Of a DNA stretch of 64,000 bases, positions 1-8,700 are shown piece by piece. A program made the translations under genes and the position numbers. Origin of the DNA: Watersipora subatra (Eukaryota > Bryozoa > Gymnolaemata > Cheilostomatida > Watersiporidae); contig NC_088708.1 in NCBI RefSeq assembly GCF_963576615.1, positions 59,197,196-59,261,195 of the forward strand, written 5' to 3'. The notes beneath the pieces were generated by a model that was given only the letters and a program-made list of their open reading frames with translations, was not told where the DNA came from and did no database searches. Within the stretch, counting starts at the first letter, position 1, and the number at the start of each line of letters is the position of its first letter.

Positions 1-40
1 TTTCGGAACAATCAATCTTCATTTAAATTGTAAGCAGTTG

Positions 41-51
41 TGGCCGAGTGG
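41..51 (+). promoter_or_regulatory. Internal A box of tRNA-Ser
   Basis: TGGCCGAGTGG, gene bases 8-18, is a standard Pol III A box. It is the reference for the P and R genes. Class Q differs at several of these bases. Confidence 0.85.
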
Positions 52-93
52 TTAAGGCGATTGACTTGAAATCAATTGGGCTATGCCTGCACA

Positions 94-104
94 GGTTCGA
101 ATCC
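94..104 (+). promoter_or_regulatory. Internal B box of tRNA-Ser
   Basis: GGTTCGAATCC, gene bases 61-71, is the TFIIIC-binding B box in its consensus form. It is retained in most copies of all three classes. Confidence 0.85.
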
Positions 105-126
105 TGTCAACTGCGGCGATGTAAAG

Positions 127-132
127 TTTTTT
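127..132 (+). terminator. Pol III terminator, class P (T6)
   Basis: Six T residues starting 12 bases after the tRNA at 34-115. The P genes keep this run, except for the group at 34302 (interrupted) and a T5 version after 5194. Confidence 0.85.
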
Positions 133-340
133 GCGTCCAATAGATGATTTGAGCTTAGCTGAACACGGTTCAGATCAAAAGAGGCGCATACAATCACAAC
201 AGTTTGGTTTTCGATTATTCATGGAGCTTCCGGTGAGCATGGTCTTTCATGTTGCATCTCCAGTTTTTACGACAAGGTGGTTTTACATTCATCGTTTCAA
301 TGACTGCGCAAACGAAATTGTATAAGGAAACCTCAAATCG

Positions 341-350
341 CGAAACCGTT
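341..350 (+). promoter_or_regulatory. Conserved upstream element CGAAACCGTT, Q type
   Basis: A 10-base motif 117 bp upstream of the Q tRNA at 458. The same motif stands 107 bp upstream of R (767-776) and P (1212-1221) genes, although the surrounding spacers have diverged. Function unknown; conservation across classes is what singles it out. Confidence 0.4.
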
Positions 351-407
351 TTAACCTCTATATATGTAAATGCTTGAGAATAACTTCTTCCAATACTTAC
401 TGTCTAG

Positions 408-415
408 ATATATAA
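408..415 (+). promoter_or_regulatory. TATA-like element upstream of Q tRNA
   Basis: ATATATAA at -50 to -43 relative to the tRNA at 458. P genes have the same octamer and R genes usually ATAAATAA at exactly the same offset. Upstream TATA-like elements are known to help TFIIIB placement at some animal and plant tRNA genes. A role here is inferred. Confidence 0.5.
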
Positions 416-457
416 CGTTGACGACTTCCGAACGATCAAACTTCATTTACAATTTAA

Positions 458-539
458 GCAGTTGGGGTCGGTTGGTTGAGGCGATTGACTTGAAATCAAT
501 TGGGCTGTGCCAGCACAGGTTCGAATCCTGTCAGCTGCG
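458..539 (+). tRNA. tRNA-Ser(TGA)-like, class Q, degenerate D-arm
   Basis: Reference Q gene. Acceptor, anticodon and T arms pair, but base 8 is G instead of T, base 14 is G instead of the near-universal A, base 15 is T and base 21 is G. The U8-A14 tertiary contact is therefore lost and the A box is altered. The B box and T6 terminator remain. It may be a pseudogene or a non-tRNA transcript. Confidence 0.6.
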
Positions 540-550
540 AAGGTGCAAAG

Positions 551-556
551 TTTTTT
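551..556 (+). terminator. Pol III terminator, class Q (T6)
   Basis: Six T residues starting 12 bases after the Q tRNA at 458-539, kept in Q units and in P>Q hybrids. Confidence 0.8.
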
Positions 557-823
557 GGCTTCCAATGAATGATTTGAGCCTTGACGAAAATTTTCCAAAT
601 AATGTGAGGCACCTACAATCACAACATTTAGGTTTTACGTTCATTCATAGAACTCCGCAAGAGCAAAATCTTTTATTTCATATCAAAAGTTTTTGCGATT
701 ACTTGGTTTTACATCCAGAGTTTTCAAAATAGCTCAAACAAAGTCGTTTAATGAAACTTTAAATGTCGAAACCGTTGTAACTTTAATGTTTCAACATAGC
801 TTGTCCTAATACTTACGGGCTAG

Positions 824-831
824 ATAAATAT
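824..831 (+). promoter_or_regulatory. AT-rich element upstream of R tRNA
   Basis: ATAAATAT at -50 to -43 of the tRNA at 874 (ATAAATAA in most other R units). Same position as the P and Q octamers. Confidence 0.45.
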
Positions 832-873
832 TGCTGTCGTCTTCAGATCATTCGAACATTATGCTGAACAGAA

Positions 874-955
874 GCAGTTGTGGCTGAGTGGTTAAGGCGA
901 TTGACTCGAAATCAATTGGGCTCTGCCCGCACAGGTTCAAATCCTGTCAACTGCG
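874..955 (+). tRNA. tRNA-Ser(CGA), class R
   Basis: Loop CTCGAAA gives anticodon CGA (reads UCG). Perfect GGGC/GCCC variable stem. D-stem base 12 is T (wobble pair), and the T-loop is TTCAAAT, a common variant. Confidence 0.94.
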
Positions 956-967
956 ATGATGTAAAGC

Positions 968-971
968 TTTT
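968..971 (+). terminator. Pol III terminator, class R (T4)
   Basis: Four T residues starting 13 bases after the R tRNA at 874-955, in the context AGCTTTTCGC (ACCTTTTCGC in most P>R hybrids). A minimal run, so some read-through is plausible. Confidence 0.75.
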
Positions 972-1268
972 CGCATCTATTGGATGATTTGAACTTTACT
1001 GAAAAAGGTTCTTATAATGTGAATCTTGTTTTGTCACATTCGATTGGTGTTGCAAATATTTATGGAACTTCACAAAAGCAAAGTGTTTTATTTTGTATCT
1101 CAAGTTTTTGCCAGTTGTGTGTTTTACATTCGTAGTTTCGATGATGGCTGGAACAAATATACGTGTTTCAATGATGGCGGAAATAAAATTGTAGGATGAA
1201 AGCTCAAATCTCGAAACCGTTGTAACTAAAACGTTTCAGAATAACTTGTTCTAATACTAACTGTCTAA

Positions 1269-1276
1269 ATATATAA
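1269..1276 (+). promoter_or_regulatory. TATA-like element upstream of P tRNA
   Basis: ATATATAA at -50 to -43 of the tRNA at 1319, repeated before practically every P gene. Confidence 0.5.
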
Positions 1277-1318
1277 TGTTGACAATTTCGGAACAATCAA
1301 TCTTCATTTAAAACGCAA

Positions 1319-1400
1319 GCAGTTGTGGCCGAGTGGTTAAGGCGATCGACTTGAAATCAATTGGGCTATGCCCGCACAGGTTCGAATCCTGTCAACTGCG
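1319..1400 (+). tRNA. tRNA-Ser(TGA), class P
   Basis: Standard P gene except for one C-A mismatch in the anticodon stem (GATCGA on the 5' side). Confidence 0.9.
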
Positions 1401-1742
1401 GTGATATAAAGTTTTTTGCGTCCAATAGATGATTTGCGCTTTGCTGAACACGGTTCAGATCAAAAGAGGCGCATACAATCACAACAGTTCGGTTTTCGAT
1501 TATTCATGGAACTTCCGGTGAGCATAGTCTTTCATGTTGCATCTCCAGTTTTTACGACAAGGTGGTTTTACATTCATCGTTTCAATGACTGCGCAAACGA
1601 AATTGTATTTGCAAACCTCAAATCGCAAAACCGTTTTAACCTCTATATATGTAAATGCTTGAGAATAACTTGTTCTAATACTTACTGTCTAGATATATAA
1701 CGTTGACGACTTCCGAACGATCAAACTTCATTTACAATTTAA

Positions 1743-1824
1743 GCAGTTGGGGTCGGTTGGTTGAGGAGATTGACTTGAAATCATTTGGGCTGTGCCTGCA
1801 CAAGTTCGAATCCTGTCAGCCGCG
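1743..1824 (+). tRNA. tRNA-Ser(TGA)-like, class Q, most degenerate
   Basis: Besides the Q D-arm changes, it has a D-stem change, an anticodon-stem mismatch (TCATT), a T-stem A-C mismatch (ACAAG) and an acceptor-stem change (CAGCCGC). Probably a pseudogene. Confidence 0.45.
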
Positions 1825-2158
1825 ATGGTGCAAAGTTTTTTGGCTTCCAATGAATGATTTGAGCCTTGACGAAAATTTTCCAAAAAATGTGAGGCACCTA
1901 CAATCACAACATTTAGGTTTTACGTTCATTCATAGAATTCCGCAAGAGCAAAGTCTTTTATTTCATATCAAAAGTTTTTGCGATTACTTGGTTTTACATC
2001 CAGAGTTTTCAAAATAGCTCAAACAAAGTGGTTTAATGAAACTTTAAATGTCGAAACCGTTGTAACTTTAATGTTTCAACATAGCTTGTCCTAATACTTA
2101 TGGACTAGATAAATAACGCTGTCGACTTCAGATCATTCAAACATTATGCTGAACAGAA

Positions 2159-2240
2159 GCAGTTGTGGCTGAGTGGTTAAGGCGATTGATTAGAAATCAA
2201 TTGGGCTCTGCCCGCACAGGTTGGAATCCTGTCAACTGCG
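2159..2240 (+). tRNA. tRNA-Ser(AGA), class R
   Basis: Loop TTAGAAA gives anticodon AGA (read as IGA for UCU/UCC/UCA). The T-loop is TTGGAAT: the universal C56 is G, which also damages the B box. Function is doubtful. Confidence 0.75.
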
Positions 2241-2603
2241 ATGATGTAAAGCTTTTCGCATCTATTGGATGATTTGAACTTTGTTGAAAAAGGTTCTTAT
2301 AATGTGAATCATGTTTTGTCACATTCGATTGGTGTTGCAAATATTTATGGAGCTTCGCAAAAGCAAAGTCTTTTGTTTTGTATCTCAAGTTTTTGCCAGT
2401 AGTGTGTTTTACATTCGTAGTCTCGATGATGGCTGGAACAAATATACGTGTTTCAATGATGGCGGAAATAAAATTGTAGGATGAAAGCTCAATTCTCGAA
2501 ACCGTTGTAACTTTAATGTTTCAACCTAACTTGTTCTAATACTTACGGACTAGATAAATAATGCTGTCGACTTCAGATCATTCAAACATTATGCTGAACA
2601 GAA
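2241..2603 (+). repeat. R-to-R hybrid spacer, representative (363 bp)
   Basis: Begins as an R 3' spacer but switches to the R-type upstream region (ACTTTAATGTTTCAACC, then GTCGACTTCAGA), so two R genes follow each other without a P or Q unit between. Also seen before 4334, 20629, 22359, 40324 and 53715. The exchange point is in the spacer, not in the tRNA. The T4 run after the upstream tRNA is kept. No gene seen. Confidence 0.8.
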
Positions 2604-2685
2604 GCAGTTGTGGTCGAGTGGTTAAGGCGATTGACTAGAAATCAATTGGGCTCTGCCCGCACAGGTTCGAATCCTTTCAACTGCG
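2604..2685 (+). tRNA. tRNA-Ser(AGA), class R
   Basis: Follows the gene at 2159 directly as a second R unit. One T-stem mismatch (CCTTT on the 3' side); otherwise intact. Confidence 0.87.
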
Positions 2686-3048
2686 ATGATGTAAAGCTTT
2701 TCGCATCTATTGGATGATTTGAACTTTACTGAAATAGGTTCTTATAATGTGAATCTTGTTTTGTCACATTCGGTTGGTGTTGCAAATATTTATGGAACTT
2801 CACAAAAGCAAAGTCTTTTATTTTGTATCTCAAGTTTTTGCCAGTAGTGTGTTTTACATTCGTAGTTTCGATGATGGCTGGAACAAATATACGTGTTTCA
2901 ATGATGGACGAAATAAAATTGTATGATGAAAGCTCAAATCTCGAAACCGTTGTAATTTAAACGTTTCAGAATAACTTGTTCTAATACTAACTGTCTAAAT
3001 ATATGATGTTGACAATTTCTGAACGATCAATCTTCATTTAAAACGTAA

Positions 3049-3130
3049 GCAGTTGTGGTCGAGTGGTTAAGGCGATTGACTTGAAATGAATTGGGCTATG
3101 CCTGCACAGGTTCGAATCCTGTCAACTGCA
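3049..3130 (+). tRNA. tRNA-Ser(TGA), class P, discriminator A
   Basis: Base 73 is A rather than the G expected for serine tRNA, and the anticodon stem has one mismatch (TGAAT). A73 is the leucine-type discriminator in eukaryotes, so charging by SerRS may be weak. Confidence 0.82.
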
Positions 3131-3472
3131 GCGATGTAAAGTTTTTTGCGTCCAATAGATGATTGGAGCTTTGCTGAACCCGGTTCAGATCAAAAGAGGC
3201 GCATACAATCACAACAGTTCGGTTTTCGATTATTCATGGAGCTTCCGGTTGGCATGGTCTTTCATGTTGCATCTCCAGTTTTTACGACAAGGTGCTTTTA
3301 CATTCATCGTTTCAATGACTGCGCAAACGAAATTGTATAAGGAAACCTCAAATCGCGAAACCGTTTTAACCTCTATATATGTGAATGCTTGAGAATAACT
3401 TGTTCTAATACTTAGTGTCTAGATATATAACGTTGACGACTTCCGAACGATCAAACTTCATTTACAATTTAA

Positions 3473-3554
3473 GCAGTTGGGGCCGATTGGTTGAGGCAAT
3501 TGACTTGAAATCAATTGGGCTGTGCCTGCACAGGTTCGAATCCTGTCAACTGTG
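3473..3554 (+). tRNA. tRNA-Ser(TGA)-like, class Q, A14 retained
   Basis: Q subtype with D-arm GCCGATTGG: A14 is present, but G8 and T15 remain. Base 26 is A, and the first acceptor pair is G-T. Confidence 0.62.
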
Positions 3555-3888
3555 ATGATGCAAAGTTTTTTGCCTTCCAATGAATGATTTGAGCCTTGAC
3601 GAAAATTTTCCAAGAAATGTAAGGAACACACAGTCACAACATTTAGGTTTTACAATCATTCATAGAAATCCGCAAGAGCAAAGTCTTTTATTTCATATCA
3701 AAAGTTTTTGCGATTATTTGATTTTACATCCGGAGTTTTCATAATAGCTAAAACAAAGTCGTTTAATGAAACATTAAATGTCGAAACCGTTTTAACTTTA
3801 ATGTTTCAACATAGGTTGTCCTAATACTTATGGACTAGATAAATAACGCTGTCGACTTCAGATCATTCAAACATTATGCTGAACAGAA

Positions 3889-3970
3889 GCAGTTGTGGCC
3901 GAGTGGTTAAGGCGATTGATTAGAAATCAATTGGGTTCTGCCCGTACAGGTTCGAATCCTATCAACTGCG
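3889..3970 (+). tRNA. tRNA-Ser(AGA), class R
   Basis: Intact A and B boxes. One C-A mismatch in the T-stem (CCTAT) and a G-T exchange in the variable arm (GGGT). Confidence 0.88.
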
Positions 3971-4333
3971 ATGATGTAAAGCTTTTCGCATCTATTGGAT
4001 GATTTGAACTTTGTTGAAAAAGGTTCTTATAATGTGAATCATGTTTTGTCACATTCGATTTGTGTTGCAAATAGTTATGGAGCTTCGCAAAAGCAAAGTC
4101 TTTTATTTTGTATCTCAAGTTTTTGCCAGTTGTGTGTTTTACATTCGTAGTCTCGATGATGGCTGGAACAAATATACGTGTTTCAATGATGGCGGAAATA
4201 AAATTGTAGGATGAAAGCTCAATTCTCGAAACCGTTGTAACTTTAATGTTTCAACCTAACTTGTTCTAATACTTACGGACTAGATAAATAATGCTGTCGA
4301 CTTCAGATCATTCAAACATTATGCTGAACAGAA

Positions 4334-4415
4334 GCAGTGTTGGCCGAGTGGTTAAGGCGATTGACTAGAAATCAATTGGGTTCTGCCCGCACAGGTTCGA
4401 ATCCTATCAACTGCG
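4334..4415 (+). tRNA. tRNA-Ser(AGA), class R, altered acceptor
   Basis: Acceptor reads GCAGTGT instead of GCAGTTG (a swap of two adjacent bases), giving two mismatches against CAACTGC. T-stem has the CCTAT mismatch. Possibly inactive. Confidence 0.75.
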
Positions 4416-4778
4416 ATGATGTAAAGCTTTTCGCATCTATTGGATGATTTGAACTTTACTGAAATAGGTTCTTATAATGTGAATCTTGTTTTGTCACATT
4501 CGATTGGTGTTGCAAATATTTATGGAACTTCACAAAAGCAAAGTCTTTTTTTTTGTATCTCAAGTTTTTGCCAGTTGTGTGTTTCACATTCGTAGTTTCG
4601 ATGATGGCTGGAACAAATATACGTGTTTCAATGATGGCGGAAATAAAATTGTAGGATGAAAGCTCAAATCTCGAAGCCGTTGTAACTTAAACGTTTCAGA
4701 ATAACTTGTTCTAATACTAACTGTCTAAATATATAATGTTGACAATTTCGGAACAATCAATCTTCATTTGAATTGTAA

Positions 4779-4860
4779 GCAGTTGTGGCCGAGTGGTTAA
4801 GGCGATTGACTTGAAATCAATTGGGCTATGCCCGCACAGGTTCGAATCCTGTCAACTGCG
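4779..4860 (+). tRNA. tRNA-Ser(TGA), hybrid P>Q
   Basis: Fully paired gene with intact boxes, preceded by P flank and followed by the Q flank with T6, so an exchange occurred within the tRNA. Confidence 0.95.
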
Positions 4861-5193
4861 ATGATGAAAAGTTTTTTGGCTTCCAATGAATGATTTGAGC
4901 CTTGATGAAATTTTCCAAAAACTGTGAGGAACACACAGTCACAACATTTAGGTTTTACGATCATTCATAGAATTCCGCAAGAGCAAAGTCTTTTATTTCA
5001 TATCAAAAGTTTTTGCGATTACTTGGTTTTACATCCAGAGTTTTCATAATAACTAAAACAAAGTCGTTTAATGAAACTTTAAATGTCGAAACCGTTATAA
5101 CTTTAATGTTTCAACCTAGCTTGTCATAATACTTACGGACTAGATAAGTAACGCTGTCGACTTCAGATCATTCAAACATTATGCTGAACAGAA

Positions 5194-5275
5194 GCAGTTG
5201 TGGCCGAGTGGTTAAGGCGATTGACTAGAAATCAATTGGGCTCTGCCCGCACAGGTTCGAATCCTATCAACTGCG
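5194..5275 (+). tRNA. tRNA-Ser(AGA), hybrid R>P
   Basis: R flank upstream, P flank downstream with a T5 terminator. One T-stem mismatch (CCTAT). The retrotransposon lies 215 bp downstream, in this unit's spacer. Confidence 0.9.
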
Positions 5276-5485
5276 GCGATGTAAAGTTTTTGCGTCCAAT
5301 AGATGATTTGAGCTTTGCTGAACACGGTTCAGATCAAAAGAGGCGCATACAATCACAACAGTTCGGTTTTCGATTATTCATGGAGCTTCCGTTGAGCATG
5401 GTCTTTCATGTTGCATCTCCAGTTTTTACGACGAGGTGCTTTTACATTCATCGTTTCAATGACTGCGCAAACGAAATTGTATAAG

Positions 5486-5490
5486 GAAAC
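5486..5490 (+). repeat. Target-site duplication GAAAC, left
   Basis: GAAAC precedes the element at 5486-5490 and follows it at 10129-10133. Neighbouring empty spacers have a single GAAAC at this point (AAGGAAACCTCAAATC). A 5-bp duplication is typical of Ty3/gypsy integrases. Confidence 0.93.
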
Positions 5491-5675
5491 TGTTGTATTG
5501 TAGTTGTTGTATTGTATTATCACAATAAGTCTTGTCTCACAGAAAACACAGCTAACAGGTAAGAAGCACATAAAGGAACTGACTTTGTTAGCAAGCCCAT
5601 AGCTATCGGTTATTAGACAATTATGCGATTATAGCACAGCTAAAAGAAAGCTGACTGCACAGCTAATATGTAACA
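5491..5675 (-). repeat. 3' LTR of retrotransposon copy 1
   Basis: 185 bp, TGTTG...TAACA on the + strand. It ends against the polypurine tract. AT-rich, with internal repetition of TTGTATTG near one end. Confidence 0.93.
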
Positions 5676-5687
5676 CATCTCCCTCAC
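5676..5687 (-). other. Polypurine tract, copy 1
   Basis: GTGAGGGAGATG on the - strand, immediately before the 3' LTR: the expected plus-strand primer position. Confidence 0.8.
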
Positions 5688-5718
5688 TATTCTGAGTTTA
5701 TGGTTAGTCATGACCTTG

Positions 5719-8700
5719 TTAGAACTTAGAACTGTCATAGTAATCAGGTCGTCTTCTATTACGAGTAGGATATCTGGGACTTTGTACTGGCCTGTCATCA
5801 GGTACAGATTGGGCAGGTTGGATGTTAAGATCATTTGAAGCTGTGATGATATTGTCATTGGTCGATGTATCATTAACTTGAAGTCTAGCTTGTAGCTGAT
5901 TGGCATGTCGTCTCCATACACCACGGTCTGTTCGCACAGCATACAGTATGTTACCCAGCTTGTTAATTATCGTTCCAGGTATCCACTTAGGTCCAGAGCT
6001 ATAGTTCCTTGCATAAACCAAAGAGTCTACTTCATACCGTGATGATGTAGAAGATGCTTGACCTGGTGAAAGAGTTTTCTTGTTCTGAATTGGTTTCAGC
6101 AAGGTCAGAGTATTTCTCGGCTGTCGTCCATGTAGAACTTCAGCAGGTGATTTCCAGTTCAAAGAGGGATGAGGTAAACATCTGTAAGTGGTTAAAAACA
6201 GTTGTAGGGCAGTCTTGATTTTCTCCCCTCCTGCACAATTCTTCTCTACAGATTGCTTAAGAGTCTGGACAAATCTCTCCGCTTCTCCATTCGATGCAGG
6301 ATGGAATGCGGGAGATGTTATATGTTTAATGCCATGCATGGTGCAGAACTGGTCAAATTCATTTGACACGAATTGTGGGCCGTTGTCTGTAACAATAGTC
6401 CGAGGAAGACCTTCATGTACAAAGATCTGTCGTAGCACGCCAATTGTGTCCTTAGAAGTAGTTTTTCCTACATCTAGCATAGCAACGTACGGATATCGGG
6501 AATGTGCATCTACACAAACCAACCACATCTGACCTTTAAAAGGTCCTGCATAATCCAAATGAGTTTGTTCCCATGGTAGTTGGGTGGACGGCCAACTTTG
6601 GTAAGTCTTGGCTGGGTCATTAGCACAGATTCGGCAAGGTTCACAAGCTTTGATTAGCTGTTCTATGTCTGCATTGATGCTAGGCCACCATGCGTATCGA
6701 CGAGCAAGCTGTTTTACTCTTTCTACACCCCAGTGTGATGTATGCAGCAAGTCTAACACTTTACTCTTCAGAGCCTGTGGAATGACAACTCTAGTAGTGC
6801 CATCACGTTGCAAAAGCACAGCCTCCCCATGAACAAAAAGAGACTCCCTCATATTCCAATATGGCCGCAAATGTTCATAGCTAGCTGTAAGCTTACTGCG
6901 CCAAAGGCCATTCAGTATCCACTCTTTCACTATCTGTAGTGATGTGTATTTCATGGTTTCTTGTTTAACAGCCTCATCGTCAAGGGGACCATGATCGAGC
7001 TCCTCTTGTATAGTGTGTGAGACCTCAATGCTCTCCTTCTCTTCATCATGGTCAAACTTCGGGTCTGCCCCTATAGGTAACCTGGACAAGCCATCTGCAT
7101 TGCCGTGCTGTGCTGTAGGTTTGTACCTGATGTCATACTGATAAGCCATCAGTGTGAGGGCCCATCTCTGCAGTCGCTGAGCTGTTAAAACGGGGATATT
7201 CTTTTCTGGTGAAAACATGGCAACCAGGGGTTTATGATCAGTAATGAGCGTGAAACGTCTCCCATATAGATACTGTCTAAACTTAGTCACTCCATAGATG
7301 ATAGAAAGCGCTTCTTTCTCTATCTGTGAGTAATTCTTTTGGTGCACGCTCAATGTCTTTGATGCATGTGCTAGTGGTCTTTCAGCTCCATTTTCCTCTT
7401 GTAGGAGTACTGCCCCAATTCCATAGTTAGATGCGTCTGTTGCTAGAACCAGCGGTTTACTCTGGTCAAAATGGGTAAGTTTGGTAGCCTTGATGACACT
7501 TTCTTTAAGAACATGGAAGGCCTTGTCACACTCGTCAGTCCAGTCAAACTCGACATTTTCACGAAGAAACTTGTAGAGGGGGGCTGCTTTGCTAGACAGG
7601 TCAGCAATGTATGAGCCATAATAGTTGATCTTGCCCAAAAACGCCTGTAGCTGTTGTAAGTTCTGTGGTCGTGGAAGCTGTTCAATAGCCTCTATTGCAG
7701 AATTCGAGGGAGTCTTGCCGTTCTTGTCTATTATGTGACCTAGGTATTCAACAGCATTCTTAAAGAACTCGCATTTCTCTCTTTGTATGCGGAGCCCATA
7801 CTCCTGTAGTCTAGCTAAGAGTTTGTCGAGGTTAGACCAGTGCTCACTCTCACTGCTACCAGTGACAATCAGATCATCCAAGTATGCTGCAACTCCAGGT
7901 AAGTCAGCAATCATTGAGTCCATGCATCGCTGAAACTGTGCAGGGCTTGATGCCAATCCAAAACACATCCTGTTGTAGCGAAACAAACCACATTGAGTGT
8001 TGATGACACACAACTTCTTTGCATTATCATCTAACTCTAGTTGCAAGTAGGCATCTGCCAGGTCTATCTTGGAAAAGTGTACCCCGCCTCTCAACTTCTC
8101 TAGCAACTCTTCAAGGCTTGGTAATGGGTGTTGATCAATTGATATTTGTTGGTTCAACATCTTGAAATCACCACATATACGCACTCTTCCATTGGGTTTG
8201 GAAACTGCTACTATTGGAGCAGCATAATCACTAAAGTCCACATGTTCCAAAACACCAGCTTTAACTAATCGATCTAGCTCTTCTTTTACAGCTTGGCGTC
8301 TAGAGAATGGCACTACACGAGGTTTAGAAAAACTTGGTGTGCTTCCTGGTTTCAAGCGTACTGGTACTTTTACCTTTTTACATCGGCCAAGACCTGTCTT
8401 GAAGACATCAGAGTACTTAGAGGAGAGTGCAGCAATTTTGTCCCTAAATCCAATAGGGTTACTTCCTGTGACAGTACAGGTAACATCACAACTACCCTGT
8501 GTCAATATAGCTAGCCCCTGCTGAGAGAGACCGAATTTGTCACTCCAATCTAGACCAAAAAGGTTTGAGCCTTGTGTTGTGTTTACAACAAGAAGTTTGA
8601 GATTTTGTTTTTCCACATCTCCTACCTTCACACTAACTGAACATTGTCCTTTAATCTGTAACTCACTCTGCCCATATGCTTTAAGATGGGTACTGACAGG

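Larger units (their letters stand above)
34..115 (+). tRNA. tRNA-Ser(TGA), class P
   Basis: Reference P gene. Acceptor GCAGTTG pairs with CAACTGC without mismatch, discriminator is G, A and B boxes are intact, and the variable-arm stem GGGC/GCCT closes with one G-T pair. Reads UCA, and UCG by wobble. Confidence 0.96.
116..457 (+). repeat. P-to-Q spacer, representative (342 bp)
   Basis: Spacer after a class P gene. It begins with a T6 terminator and ends with the Q upstream region (CGAAACCGTT at 341-350, TATA-like octamer at 408-415). No credible protein gene: the 64-codon open frame beginning at 131 starts with TTG. The same spacer follows nearly every P tRNA. The retrotransposon is inserted in one copy of it, after the tRNA at 5194. 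Confidence 0.85.
540..873 (+). repeat. Q-to-R spacer, representative (334 bp)
   Basis: Spacer after a class Q gene: T6 terminator at 551-556, CGAAACCGTT at 767-776 and an AT-rich octamer at 824-831. An open frame reads through the Q tRNA into this spacer in many copies, usually from a TTG codon. I see no sign that it is a gene. Confidence 0.85.
956..1318 (+). repeat. R-to-P spacer, representative (363 bp)
   Basis: Spacer after a class R gene: T4 terminator at 968-971, a short internal direct repeat around 1140-1175 (CGATGATGGCTGGAAC versus CAATGATGGCGGAAAT), CGAAACCGTT at 1212-1221 and a TATA-like octamer at 1269-1276. No gene seen. Confidence 0.85.

Noticed and set aside
34-115. Assignment as tRNA-Leu because of the long variable arm
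   Set aside because: Anticodons TGA, CGA and AGA and discriminator G specify serine.
131-325. Recurring 64-codon open frame after class P tRNAs
   Set aside because: It begins with TTG, not ATG, lies in repeated spacer, and its repetition only reflects the repeat itself. No domain or signal is seen.
1130-1200. Short repeated motif (GATGATGGCTGGAAC / AATGATGGCGGAAAT) as a microsatellite or regulatory tandem
   Set aside because: Only two imperfect copies per R spacer; most likely an old local duplication without further support.
1703-2017. Recurring 104-120-codon open frame running through class Q tRNAs
   Set aside because: Starts with TTG in nearly all copies, is interrupted or shifted in several Q units, and overlaps a tRNA-shaped sequence. 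The single ATG version at 370 depends on one base change.
2197-2388. Recurring 63-codon frame on the - strand in class R spacers
   Set aside because: Also begins with TTG and reads back into the tRNA. It persists by repeat copying, with no evidence of coding constraint.
6188-6532. Open frames on the + strand within the retrotransposon
   Set aside because: Shadows of the gag-pol frame on the opposite strand; no recognisable product.
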